Origin: DASPTT01 sp035623275
Lineage (GTDB): Bacteria > Actinomycetota > Acidimicrobiia > Acidimicrobiales > UBA8190
NCBI GenBank assembly: GCA_035623275.1
Contig: DASPTT010000081.1
Location: 1-34,611 of the forward strand
Direction of reading: 5' to 3'
DNA: 34,611 nt
Shown: piece after piece, positions 16,009-23,512 of the stretch
How the letters are laid out: each line of letters begins with the position of its first letter
How positions within the stretch are numbered: the stretch's first letter is position 1
Position numbers and translations under genes: made by a program
The notes under the pieces: generated by a model
What the model saw: only the letters and a program-made list of their open reading frames with translations
Told to the model about the DNA's origin: nothing
Databases searched by the model: none

Positions 16009-17273
16009 CGCGGGCCTGCCTTGTCGCCACACCTGCAGCGACCGCGGGCCAGGTGATGGCGCACCTCGTCGCGAAAGACCGCCAGCGCGCTCCGGACCAT
16101 GCGGACGACGCCGTCGGGATGGCGGCACGCGCCGCGGCCGTCGACCGCCTCCAGCCTGGCGTGCAGCCGCTGCTCGAGGGCGCCGGGATGTGGGCTGCCC
16201 CGCACCAGCTCGTCGAGATCGGCGGCGATCGCTGGCAGCCCGAAGACGCAGGGTCCGCACTGGCCGGCGCTCTCGCCGGCCATGTAGCGGGCGATGCGTG
16301 CGACCTCGGCGAGCCCGCAGTGTCCCGCGCCGAGGACGAGGAGGATGCCCGCGCCCACCCCCGCGCCCAGCCCTCGGAGCGCCGCGGGCGCGTACGGCGT
16401 GGCCAGCGCGGCGGTGTCGATCCAGCTGCCGCCGTAGCCGCCGACGAGCACCGCCCGGATCGCCCCGTTCGGCGTGGAACGGGCGACGATCTCCTCGATC
16501 GGCGCGCCCAGCGCCACCTCGTGGACGCCCGGATGCTCGACGTCGCCGGACACGGTGACCAGCGTCGTGCCGGTGGCGCCGTTGCTCCCCAGGCTCCGGA
16601 ACCAGGGCGCGCCGTAGCGGGCGATCAAGCCGACATGGGCCAGCGTCTCCGCGTTGTGCACCAAGGCGGGCCGACGCGAGATGGACAGGGGCACGGCCCT
16701 GTCCGGACGGAAGGCCGGCGCGCCCACACCCCCGGCGAGCCAGGACGCCAGCGCCGACTCCTCACCCGAGACGTACCCGGCGGGTGGTCGCGCCAGCTCC
16801 ACCGGTGGGCCCAGGTGCGTGCCCACGCGTTCGCCGATCGCCTGGGCCACGTGCGCCGCCGTGTCGTGGCGGTCGTCGGCGACGCACACCACCACACGGC
16901 CCGCCCCGAGGGCGGTGGCGACGAGGGCGGCACCATCGAGGACGAGATGGGGCGCCACGGCGAGCAGGACCCGGTCCTTGTCGCTGGCCGGCTCACCCTC
17001 CATGGCGTTGACCACCACTACCGCCCCCCTCCCCGTGGTCCCGGCGGCGACCAGCTTGCGGACGGACGGGAAGGCGGCACCGCCGCGCCCCGTGAGCCCC
17101 GCCGCCTCGATCTCGCGGGCCAAGCGGGCAGGCCAGCCGTAGTCACGCGGGACGGGCAGGGGGAGCGGCCCGTGGGTCTCGAGGTGCGCGGCCAGGTCGC
17201 AGCGATGGTGCCGGTGCCACGCGGTCAGGAGCGTCGCGCCGTGCGGCGGTGCCATGGTGGCCGGGCCCTTCAT
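16005..17273 (-). CDS. NuoF-like flavin/Fe-S electron-transfer protein
   Basis: A 422-residue homologue of the NADH-binding subunit family of complex I (NuoF/HoxF). The FMN-site regions are kept: LTGRGGAAFPS, NAMEGEPASDKDR and GYVSGEESAL. A SLBB-like segment (VSGDVEHPGVHEVALG) follows. In the C-terminal Fe-S domain the usual ESCGxCxPC is ESAGQCGPC, so the first Cys is Ala336, while C339, C342 and C383 remain; C413 and C415 in a terminal CRC could supply a substitute ligand. It would pass electrons between a nicotinamide or ferredoxin and FMN. The ATG at 17273 overlaps the upstream stop (ATGA) and the ferredoxin start overlaps its own stop. No NuoE or NuoG partner is present, so it is not part of complex I. 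Confidence 0.85.
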   Translation of the reverse strand: MKGPATMAPPHGATLLTAWHRHHRCDLAAHLETHGPLPLPVPRDYGWPARLAREIEAAGLTGRGGAAFPSVRKLVAAGTTGRGAVVVVNAMEGEPASDKDRVLLAVAPHLVLDGAALVATALGAGRVVVCVADDRHDTAAHVAQAIGERVGTHLGPPVELARPPAGYVSGEESALASWLAGGVGAPAFRPDRAVPLSISRRPALVHNAETLAHVGLIARYGAPWFRSLGSNGATGTTLVTVSGDVEHPGVHEVALGAPIEEIVARSTPNGAIRAVLVGGYGGSWIDTAALATPYAPAALRGLGAGVGAGILLVLGAGHCGLAEVARIARYMAGESAGQCGPCVFGLPAIAADLDELVRGSPHPGALEQRLHARLEAVDGRGACRHPDGVVRMVRSALAVFRDEVRHHLARGRCRCGDKAGPR

Positions 17274-17875
17274 CGGTGGGCGAGGTGTTTGTCGGGGACC
17301 CCGGCGCGGCGGGTGACCTCGGGTGCGTGGACGGCGGCCTGCCGGCGCACCTCCCACCGGCGTCGGAGCCGCCAGGTCGCCGCGCCGGCGGCAGCGCCGA
17401 TGCAGCCGAGCGTCAGCGCCAGGACCCACCGCAGGCGCATGTCGGTGCCCATGGCGAAGCCGTGCAGCACCGCCACCGGCCACGCCATATAGGCGAGCCA
17501 GTGCAGGGCACGCCAGGTGCGGGCCCTGAGGCGGTGACGCACCAGCGAGCTGACGGACACCGCCAGCAGGAGGTCCACGGCGACGGCGCCCAGCCCGACG
17601 CCCAGCGCCCGGTAGCTCGAGGTGAAGGGGACGACGACGGCCGTCCACCCGATGTGGACATACGTGTCGACGACGGCGCTCAGGATGTGTCCCGCCAGGA
17701 ACACCAGTGCCGTGAGCGACACCCGCCGGTGGAGGTCCTGGGTGGCGAACCCCGGCCAGCGTCGGGTCGAGAACCGGGATGCCGTGAGCACGCCAAGGAC
17801 CACGGTGCCGGTGAGCAGCACCAGGGCCACGATCCCGGTGGCACGGCTCGCGTACCACAGCAGGGTCGAGCTCAT
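17270..17875 (-). CDS. Ferric-reductase-like di-heme membrane protein
   Basis: A 201-residue membrane protein with about five or six helices. His residues occur as two pairs on two helices: H49 and H63 (14 apart) and H125 and H138 (13 apart). This is the arrangement used by the ferric reductase/NOX/YedZ superfamily to hold two b-type hemes across the membrane. No flavin or NADH domain is fused, so electrons must come from a separate protein. The NuoF-like protein and ferredoxin encoded next are obvious candidates, with a flavinylated extracytoplasmic partner on the other side. The ATG at 17875 overlaps the apbE stop (ATGA), and the stop overlaps the NuoF-like start. Confidence 0.85.
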   Translation of the reverse strand: MSSTLLWYASRATGIVALVLLTGTVVLGVLTASRFSTRRWPGFATQDLHRRVSLTALVFLAGHILSAVVDTYVHIGWTAVVVPFTSSYRALGVGLGAVAVDLLLAVSVSSLVRHRLRARTWRALHWLAYMAWPVAVLHGFAMGTDMRLRWVLALTLGCIGAAAGAATWRLRRRWEVRRQAAVHAPEVTRRAGVPDKHLAHR

Positions 17876-18834
17876 CGCGACACCTCCGGCGACAGCCGCT
17901 CGTCGGCGGGCCAGCCCCCGATGCGCACGATCGACCCGTCGACATGGACCAGCCGGGCGGCGTGGCCCAGGGCCTCCAGCCGTGCCGGCGCCTCCGGTCC
18001 CCACACCACGGCGGCCGTCGTCGCCGCGTTGGCGTCGACGCAGCTCGCGCCGGTGGCGCTCACCAAGGTCCAGCAGGTCGTGGCCACGTCACCGGTCCTC
18101 GGGTCGACGATGTGGTGCAGGCGGCGGTCGCCCCTGCGCCACGAGCGGACGCTCGTGCTCGAGGAGGCGAGCCCGCCGGCGGTGATGGCCACGGTGTGGG
18201 TGACGGCCTCCAGGGGCGTGGACGAGTCGGGGGCGATCCCCACGGCCCATCCGCCCGGGGGGGCCGGCCCGGCGACGGCGACGTCTCCCCCGAGGTTCAC
18301 GAGGACGCCGCAGCGCGTCCCCTCGGCGATGCGCGCCGCGGCGCGATCGGCGGAAAGCGCCTTGGCCGTGGCGCCGAGATCGACGAGCACGCCGGCGGGG
18401 ACACGCACGGACGAGCGCACCGGGTCGCACTCGATCCGCCACCATCCCGGTGCCCGGCGCGGGACGAGGTCGAGGGGGTCGCCCGTGGGCGCCACCGCGG
18501 CGAAGTCGCGGTCGTAGCCCAGGGCCTCCACGGCCCGGCCGACGGTCGGGTCGACCGCACCTCCGGTCCGCTCGGCTGCGGCGCAGGCGACGCGCACGGC
18601 CTCGAAGAGCAACGGGCTCACCACTACGTCGCCGCCGTCGTCGCGCGCCAGGTTCCAGAGCTCGGAGTCCCTCCGGAAGCGGCTGCAGGCGAGGTCGACG
18701 GCGTCGAGCTCTTGGCGGAGGACGGCGACGGCCTCGTCGGCGACGGCCGTGTCCGTCACGACCAGGGTCGCAGTGGTCCCCAAGGCCCGCATCGAGCGGA
18801 GGACCAGGTGCCCGGGCGCTGCGGCGGGCGTCAT
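17872..18834 (-). CDS. apbE: FAD:protein FMN transferase
   Basis: A 320-residue ApbE-family enzyme, which splits FAD and attaches FMN to a Thr or Ser of an exported electron-transfer protein. Family blocks in order are SMRALGTTATL, SRFRRDSELWNL, GGAVDPTVGRAVEALGYD, VDLGATAKALSADRAA (usually AKG), VNLGGDVAV, HHIVDPRTGDVA and the metal-binding VDANAATTAAVV. No signal peptide or lipobox is seen, so unlike many relatives it may act in the cytosol. The ATG at 18834 lies one base after the stop of the Ser/Thr-rich gene, and its own stop overlaps the next start. No FMN-binding-domain (NqrC/RnfG type) target is encoded nearby. Confidence 0.92.
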   Translation of the reverse strand: MTPAAAPGHLVLRSMRALGTTATLVVTDTAVADEAVAVLRQELDAVDLACSRFRRDSELWNLARDDGGDVVVSPLLFEAVRVACAAAERTGGAVDPTVGRAVEALGYDRDFAAVAPTGDPLDLVPRRAPGWWRIECDPVRSSVRVPAGVLVDLGATAKALSADRAAARIAEGTRCGVLVNLGGDVAVAGPAPPGGWAVGIAPDSSTPLEAVTHTVAITAGGLASSSTSVRSWRRGDRRLHHIVDPRTGDVATTCWTLVSATGASCVDANAATTAAVVWGPEAPARLEALGHAARLVHVDGSIVRIGGWPADERLSPEVSR

Positions 18835-18835
18835 C

Positions 18836-19177
18836 TCAGGCCGCCGATCCACCCGACACCGTGGCGGCCGAGCGCGAGGTCGACGAGGGGGTGGTGGTCG
18901 AGCCCGAGCTCGACGAGGTGGAGCCGCCGCTCGCGCCGGCGGTCGTGGTGGTGGTGCTGGCCGTCGAGCTCCCCGTGCCCGACGACCCGGTCGTCGTCGT
19001 GCCGGGGGAGATCGTCGTCCGGGCACCGGAGGAACCGGGGGCGCCGCCGGCGACGGCGACGCCCACCGCGGTGGACGCCGCCGCGGCCGCGAGCACGACG
19101 CCCCGCGAGGCCCGCCGCACCCGCCGGGTGGCGGCGCGCCCGATGCTCGGGCCGTGGGTCCTCGGGTCGTTCTCCAT
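18836..19177 (-). CDS. Ser/Thr-rich membrane-anchored small protein
   Basis: A 113-residue protein, the first gene of the redox operon. A basic N-terminus (ATRRVRRASRG) is followed by one hydrophobic Ala/Val segment (about residues 26-45) that could be a signal anchor or a cleaved signal, then about 65 residues almost entirely Ser, Thr, Gly and Ala. The ATG has GGAG about 8 bases upstream. No domain is recognised. Being exported and placed directly before apbE, it is a candidate target of flavin attachment; SGARTT near residue 50 loosely recalls the SGATxT acceptor motif but lacks the preceding Asp and the FMN-binding fold. It could equally be a glycosylated spacer protein. Confidence 0.65.
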   Translation of the reverse strand: MENDPRTHGPSIGRAATRRVRRASRGVVLAAAAASTAVGVAVAGGAPGSSGARTTISPGTTTTGSSGTGSSTASTTTTTAGASGGSTSSSSGSTTTPSSTSRSAATVSGGSAA

Positions 19178-19235
19178 CGCTTCGCTCCGTGGGTGATCGG
19201 TGGACACGACGCAGCAAAACGGGCGGAGCTTGGCT

Positions 19236-19268
19236 CCGGCTCCGTCCCGGCTGGGTGTCCGCTGTGAA
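19236..19268 (-). promoter_or_regulatory. 11-bp-phased direct repeats facing the redox operon
   Basis: Read on the minus strand: TCACAGC, four bases, ACCCAGC, four bases, ACGGAGC. The first unit matches the 7-bp half-site known for mycobacterial PhoP (TCACAGC-N4-TCACAGC); the second and third are degraded. The array sits 59-90 bases upstream of the Ser/Thr-rich gene, a normal place for an OmpR-type activator. Confidence 0.5.
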
Positions 19269-19323
19269 TCGCCGATCGCCCCCGCAGATCGCCCGTGCAG
19301 GGCCCGTGAACAGGGGCGATGGT

Positions 19324-19352
19324 TCACAGCTGACGCACAGGCCGCCCACAGA
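19324..19352 (+). promoter_or_regulatory. 11-bp-phased direct repeats facing the two-component system
   Basis: TCACAGC, four bases, GCACAGG, four bases, CCACAGA: three copies of a CACAG core exactly 11 bases apart. This is the half-site and spacing of PhoP-type response regulators. It lies 63-91 bases before the response-regulator ATG, with a TTGCGA that could serve as -35 just after it, so autoregulation is likely. Confidence 0.6.
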
Positions 19353-19414
19353 CGCTTGCGAGGGTTGGGTGGCACGCTGATGAGCGGCCGAAGGCCGGAA
19401 GCGAGGTGTGCTCC

Positions 19415-20119
19415 ATGACCAGTGACGACAAGCACCGGATCCTCGTGGTCGACGACGAGCCCTCGATCGTCGACGCCGTGGCGACGTCGTTGCGCTACGA
19501 GGGGTTCGACGTGGAAGAGGCCACCAGCGGCCGCGCCGCGCTGGCCGCGGCCCAGGAGCGGCCCCACGACCTGATCATCCTCGACGTGATGCTCCCCGAC
19601 CTCGACGGGCTCGAGGTCACCCGCCGCCTGCGGGCGGACGGGGTGCGGGTGCCCGTGCTGTTCCTCACGGCCCGGGACGCCTTGGAGGACAAGATCGCCG
19701 GCCTCACCGTCGGCGGCGACGACTACGTGACCAAGCCGTTCGCTTTGGCCGAGATCGTTGCCCGGGCGCGGGCCATCTTGCGCCGCGCCGGCGCCGAGAA
19801 CCAGGACTCCGGCGTGCTCACCTTCGCCGACCTCGAGATGGACGAGGCCGCCCACGAGGTGCGACGAGGCGGCACGCCCATCCAGCTCACCGCGACGGAG
19901 TTCAACCTCCTGCGGTTCTTCCTCATGAACCCCCGCCAGGTGCTGTCGAAGGCGCAGATCCTCGACCACGTCTGGCACTACGACTTCGGCGGCGACGCCA
20001 ACGTCGTCGAGACGTACGTGAGCTACCTGCGCAAGAAGCTCGAGCGTCACGGCCCATCGCTCATCCACACCATCCGCCTGGTGGGCTACACGTTGCGCGA
20101 GCCGGCGGCGGGGTCCTGA
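19415..20119 (+). CDS. OmpR/PhoB-family response regulator
   Basis: A 234-residue two-domain regulator. The receiver has the acidic pair D13-D14, phosphoacceptor D57 (LIILDVMLP), T85 and K107 (TKPF). The C-terminal winged helix runs from about residue 135, with LTATEFNLLRFFL, the recognition helix around NVVETYVSYLRKKL and the wing IHTIRLVGYTLR. It resembles the PhoP/TrcR/PrrA group of actinobacteria. The ATG at 19415 is chosen because GAGGTG lies 6 bases before it; a GTG at 19406 would leave no ribosome site. The kinase GTG follows its TGA directly, so the pair is co-translated. Phased repeats upstream, facing both ways, are likely its binding sites. Confidence 0.95.
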   Translation: MTSDDKHRILVVDDEPSIVDAVATSLRYEGFDVEEATSGRAALAAAQERPHDLIILDVMLPDLDGLEVTRRLRADGVRVPVLFLTARDALEDKIAGLTVGGDDYVTKPFALAEIVARARAILRRAGAENQDSGVLTFADLEMDEAAHEVRRGGTPIQLTATEFNLLRFFLMNPRQVLSKAQILDHVWHYDFGGDANVVETYVSYLRKKLERHGPSLIHTIRLVGYTLREPAAGS

Positions 20120-21769
20120 GTGTCCCTGCGCAGCCGGCTCCTGCTGGCCGTCGCCGCGGTCGCCGTCGTCGCGCTGGTGGCGGCCGATTTCGTGACCTAC
20201 TCGTCGCTCGAGTCGTTCCTCTACAACCGGATCGACGCGTCCCTGCAGTCGTCGCACATCCCCATCGAGGCGGCGATCACGGGGGCACCGGGGCCGAACG
20301 CCGGCGCGTTGCCGGGCCCCGGCGCACCCTCCAACGGGGAGGCGCCTGGTGACCAGCCCGAGCCCCCGGGCACGGCGGTCGGCCAGTCCTGCTCGACGCT
20401 GGCGCGGAACCTGACGCCCGGAACCTTCCTCCAGGTGCGCGATCCGTCGGGGAACGTGATCGCGGGCGAGGACTGCGCGGCGCAGCAGCTCGGCGGCCAC
20501 TCGTCCTCGCCGGCGTTGCCCAAGCACATCGCGGGGCTCTCGCTCACCGACGCGGACCCCAACGAGCCCACGGCGTACTTCACCGCGCCGTCGGCGCAGA
20601 GCGGGGGACCACCGTTCCGGGTGCGCGTCTCCCAGCTCGAGAACGGTGGGCAGCTCATCCTGGCGACACCCCTGGACGCCACCGTCAGCACCCTGCACCG
20701 CCTGATCGCCATCGAGCTGGCCGTCACCGGCATCGCGCTCGCGGTGGCCATGATCCTGGGGTGGTGGCTGGTGCGGGTGGGGCTGCGCCCGCTGGCCGAC
20801 ATGGAGCGCACGGCCGACGCCATCGCCGACGGCGAGCTCGAGCAACGCGTCCCCGGCGAGAACCCGAAGACCGAGGTCGGGCACCTGGCGCGGGCGCTCA
20901 ACATCATGCTCGGCAGGATCCAGAGCGCGTTCGCCCAGCGCGACCGGACCGAGGCCGAGCTCCGGGCGTCCGAAGCGCGCATGCGCCGGTTCGTCGGCGA
21001 CGCGTCACACGAGCTGCGCACCCCCCTGGCCGCCGTGTCGGCCTACGCGGAGCTCTTCGAGCGCGGCGCGTCGACCCGTGCCGAGGACCTCGAGCGGGTC
21101 ATGGCCGGGATCCGGGAGGAGACCGACCGGATGGGGCACCTGGTCGAGGACCTGCTCCTGCTGGCGCGGCTCGACGAAGGCCGGCCGCTGGCCCGCGAGC
21201 AGGTGGAGCTGGTCGCGCTGTGCGGCGACGCGGTGCGCACGGCGGCGGCGGTGGGGCCGTCGTGGCCGGTGTCGCTGCAGGCGACCCGTCCCGTGGAGGT
21301 GGTCGGCGACCCCGCGCGGATCCGCCAGGTGGTCGACAACCTGCTGTCCAACGTCCGGACCCACACGCCGGCGGGGACGACCACGGTCGTGGGCATCGGA
21401 AGCGACGCCACCGACGCCGTCATCACCGTGGCCGACGACGGCCCGGGCCTCGACGACGGGCAGGTGGCCCACGTCTTCGAACGCTTCTACCGGGCGGACC
21501 CCTCCCGCTCACGCAGCCACGGCGGTGCCGGGCTCGGCCTCTCCATCGCCTCCTCGATCGTGGCCGCCCACGGGGGACGGGTGTCGGTCGAGTCCCGCCC
21601 GGGGCACGGGACGTCGTTCACCATCCGGCTGCCCCTGTGGCGCGATCCCGAGCACCCGGCCGGCGACCCGGAGGCCGCCGACGACGGGTCCGGCACCACC
21701 GACGACGGGACGGGCGCGACAGAGGCGCCGGGCGCCACGGTGCGCTGGACCTCCGACGTGGCTGGCTAG
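20120..21769 (+). CDS. Sensor histidine kinase
   Basis: A 549-residue membrane kinase, partner of the preceding regulator. The first helix (about 7-23) and second helix (about 194-219) bracket an extracytoplasmic sensor of some 165 residues with a Pro/Gly-rich loop and only two Cys, C91 and C119. A HAMP domain follows (WLVRVGLRPLADMERTADAI), then the H-box with phospho-acceptor H297 (FVGDASHELRTPLA), N-box (VDNLLSNVRTHTP), G1 (DDGPGLDD), F-box (FERFYRAD) and G2 (GGAGLGLSI). An acidic Gly/Thr tail of about 40 residues ends the protein. The start is a GTG abutting the regulator's stop. The lone Cys pair outside the membrane could form a redox-responsive disulphide, notable beside a redox operon, but this is inference. 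Confidence 0.95.
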   Translation: MSLRSRLLLAVAAVAVVALVAADFVTYSSLESFLYNRIDASLQSSHIPIEAAITGAPGPNAGALPGPGAPSNGEAPGDQPEPPGTAVGQSCSTLARNLTPGTFLQVRDPSGNVIAGEDCAAQQLGGHSSSPALPKHIAGLSLTDADPNEPTAYFTAPSAQSGGPPFRVRVSQLENGGQLILATPLDATVSTLHRLIAIELAVTGIALAVAMILGWWLVRVGLRPLADMERTADAIADGELEQRVPGENPKTEVGHLARALNIMLGRIQSAFAQRDRTEAELRASEARMRRFVGDASHELRTPLAAVSAYAELFERGASTRAEDLERVMAGIREETDRMGHLVEDLLLLARLDEGRPLAREQVELVALCGDAVRTAAAVGPSWPVSLQATRPVEVVGDPARIRQVVDNLLSNVRTHTPAGTTTVVGIGSDATDAVITVADDGPGLDDGQVAHVFERFYRADPSRSRSHGGAGLGLSIASSIVAAHGGRVSVESRPGHGTSFTIRLPLWRDPEHPAGDPEAADDGSGTTDDGTGATEAPGATVRWTSDVAG

Positions 21770-21969
21770 CGGAAGTCGAACGCGTCGTCCTCGCCGAAGT
21801 CCATGAAGACCTGCTTGGCGTCGGACCCGCAGATCCCCGTGAGCCGCGTGCGGGCCATGACCCAGTCGGGCCGTGTCGGGCGCGGCTCGTCGAGGTCGAC
21901 CGGTCGCATCGGCGTGTGCGCCAGCCCCCCTTCGCTCCGCGTGCCGACGGTCAGCGTCGTCGGGACCAA
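21766..21969 (-). pseudogene. 5' remnant of a zinc-dependent alcohol dehydrogenase
   Basis: About 67 residues that match only the N-terminus of medium-chain zinc alcohol dehydrogenases. GLAHTPMRPVDLDEPRP is followed by the catalytic-zinc loop TGICGSDAKQVFMDFGEDD, then DFR and a stop. Full members run to about 350-380 residues, with the remaining zinc ligands and the nucleotide-binding domain; none of that is present. The break falls exactly at the 3' end of the sensor kinase gene, whose stop overlaps this one as CTAG. The start (TTG at 21969) is a guess. It is probably the leftover of a deletion or rearrangement that brought the two-component system next to it. Confidence 0.6.
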
Positions 21970-22000
21970 CGACCCTACCGGACACCCAGGGCCCTGCCCC

Positions 22001-22240
22001 ATGCTCGGGGCCATCGACGAGCCCGCGACCTTCGCCCTGGTGCTCCGCACCCCGCCATCGGAGCCCGATCGCGTCCTCATGCTCGTGGACGAGGTGGGCG
22101 ACGCGCTCGACATCGCGCAGGAGATGCACGGACGCGGCTACGCCGTCGACGTGCGCGAGTACTCGGTGACGGCGATGCTGCGGGATGCGGCGACGCCGTC
22201 CACGCCGGCCGGGCAGGGCACCGTGGAGCGCTCGGCCTGA
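22001..22240 (+). CDS. 79-residue hypothetical protein
   Basis: A small soluble protein with clear coding bias (most third positions G or C). The body reads FALVLRTPPSEPDRVLMLVD, then DALDIAQEMHGRGYAVDVRE, a strand-helix-strand pattern. No signal, membrane segment, Cys or known motif is seen. The ATG at 22001 is preferred because the frame upstream runs antisense through the alcohol dehydrogenase remnant; only a weak AGGG precedes it. It is convergent with the methyltransferase gene 13 bp downstream. Function unknown. Confidence 0.6.
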   Translation: MLGAIDEPATFALVLRTPPSEPDRVLMLVDEVGDALDIAQEMHGRGYAVDVREYSVTAMLRDAATPSTPAGQGTVERSA

Positions 22241-22253
22241 GCCGATCGCGCCC

Positions 22254-22976
22254 TCAGGTGACCCGCCGGGCGCACAGCAGCATGAGGCGCGGGATGGTGT
22301 CGCCGTGCTCGAACCCGGGCTCCTGCTCCTGCACTCCCGACGAGGGCGGCGGCTCCACCATGTCCTCGATCCACAGCCCCAGGCTCCCCATGGTGTGCAC
22401 GTAGCGGCTGAGCGGCCGGTGGGCGAAGGGCAGCTCGACGCCGGGGGCCACCTCGTCGATCATGACGTCGTCGGGCAGATAGGGGCCGACGCGCCAGTAC
22501 TGCTCGCCGAACACCTGGTCGTCCACCCAGCAGCTCCCTGGCGCCTGCAGCAGCGGGTGCGACAGGAAGAGGAAGAGCCGCCCACCGGGCTCGAGCACGC
22601 GGGCGATCTCGGCGATGGCCGGCTCGAAGGGGTCCACGTGCTCGATCGCCAGGCAGACGACGACGGTGTCCACCACGGCGTCTCCGAGGGGGAGGTGCTC
22701 CGCCCGCGCCTGCACGAACCGCGGCCCGCCGTCGCGCTCGAGCGCCGTGCGGATCTGGGTGGGGGCGGGGTCGAGGCCCACCACCTCGGCGCCCAGCGCG
22801 GCGATCCTCCTCGACACCTGCCCCTCGCCGCATCCCACCTCCAGGACGCGCCGGGACCCGCGCAGGAAGTGGTCCACCATCGGCAGGATCTGCTCTTCGT
22901 ACTCGGGGTCGGCGCCCGCCGTGAACGAGGCCTGCCACCACCGCGCGTTGCGTTCCCAGAGCTCCTCGCCGCGCAC
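22254..22976 (-). CDS. Class I SAM-dependent methyltransferase
   Basis: A 240-residue methyltransferase of the Methyltransf_11/25 type. Motif I is VLEVGCGEGQVSRRIA near residue 42, followed by an acidic strand end (VVGLDPAP), then RAEHLPLGDAVVDTVV and the post-motif RVLEPGGRLFLF. The C-terminal third (CWVDDQVFGEQYW, HRPLSRYVHTM) probably forms the substrate lid. Proteins with this tail often methylate small molecules or quinone-like lipids, but the target is unknown. The start is a GTG at 22976 with AGGG about 7 bases ahead, lying 8 bp after the stop of the SRPBCC gene on the same strand, so the two form a short operon. Confidence 0.88.
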   Translation of the reverse strand: MRGEELWERNARWWQASFTAGADPEYEEQILPMVDHFLRGSRRVLEVGCGEGQVSRRIAALGAEVVGLDPAPTQIRTALERDGGPRFVQARAEHLPLGDAVVDTVVVCLAIEHVDPFEPAIAEIARVLEPGGRLFLFLSHPLLQAPGSCWVDDQVFGEQYWRVGPYLPDDVMIDEVAPGVELPFAHRPLSRYVHTMGSLGLWIEDMVEPPPSSGVQEQEPGFEHGDTIPRLMLLCARRVT

Positions 22977-22984
22977 CCGAGGCC

Positions 22985-23458
22985 CTAGTCCGCGGGTGGG
23001 GCCGACGGCGCCTCCACCGCGTCGCGGATGCGCTCCAGTGTGGTCCGCATGCCGCGCTCGTTGGTCCGGCCGCGCCAGGGTCCGAGCAGCATCCAGTACA
23101 GCTGCAGCCAGGCGACGTCCTTCAATTGGAACGACTCCGTGACGTCGGTCCCGTCGTCCTTGGGTTCCAGGACGTAGCGCCACGTGTTGAGGGCCTTGTC
23201 GCCCTCGCCCACGGTGAACGCGAACTCCCGGCCCGGCGCGCACGCCGTGACCACGCACGTCGTCCAGTAGACGGGCCCCCGTCCGTTGCGGCGGACGTGG
23301 CCGCGAAAACGAGCGCCCACCGCCGGACCGGTGGCCTCGTCCAGCCATTGCGCCTCGAACGTCTCGGGACTGAACATGCCGATCTTGGTGACGTCGCTCA
23401 CCAGGTCCCAGATCGGCTCCGACGCCGCCCGCATGTGGAGGGTGACCGAACCGTGCAT
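22985..23458 (-). CDS. SRPBCC (START/Bet v1 fold) protein
   Basis: A 157-residue protein of the polyketide cyclase/dehydrase-like SRPBCC superfamily. The helix-grip pattern is visible as PIWDLVSDVTKIGMFSPE, then VGARFRGHVRRN, WTTCVVTACAPGREFAF, WRYVLEPKDDGTDVTES, and a long C-terminal helix with RGMRTTLERIRD. Such proteins bind hydrophobic ligands in a deep pocket; some are cyclases or lipid carriers, and many have no known activity. It precedes a methyltransferase gene by 8 bp. No Shine-Dalgarno is seen, but TAGCGT ends 6 bases before the ATG, suggesting a leaderless message. Confidence 0.88.
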   Translation of the reverse strand: MHGSVTLHMRAASEPIWDLVSDVTKIGMFSPETFEAQWLDEATGPAVGARFRGHVRRNGRGPVYWTTCVVTACAPGREFAFTVGEGDKALNTWRYVLEPKDDGTDVTESFQLKDVAWLQLYWMLLGPWRGRTNERGMRTTLERIRDAVEAPSAPPAD

Positions 23459-23464
23459 GCCGGA

Positions 23465-23470
23465 ACGCTA
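23465..23470 (-). promoter_or_regulatory. Candidate -10 for a leaderless SRPBCC message
   Basis: On the minus strand TAGCGT (TAnnnT) lies 6 bases before the ATG at 23458, the spacing known for leaderless actinobacterial genes. No ribosome site competes. Confidence 0.4.
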
Positions 23471-23512
23471 TCCCCAGCCGCCTCATCCCGGGCCCGCGCC
23501 GCGTACAACTAC

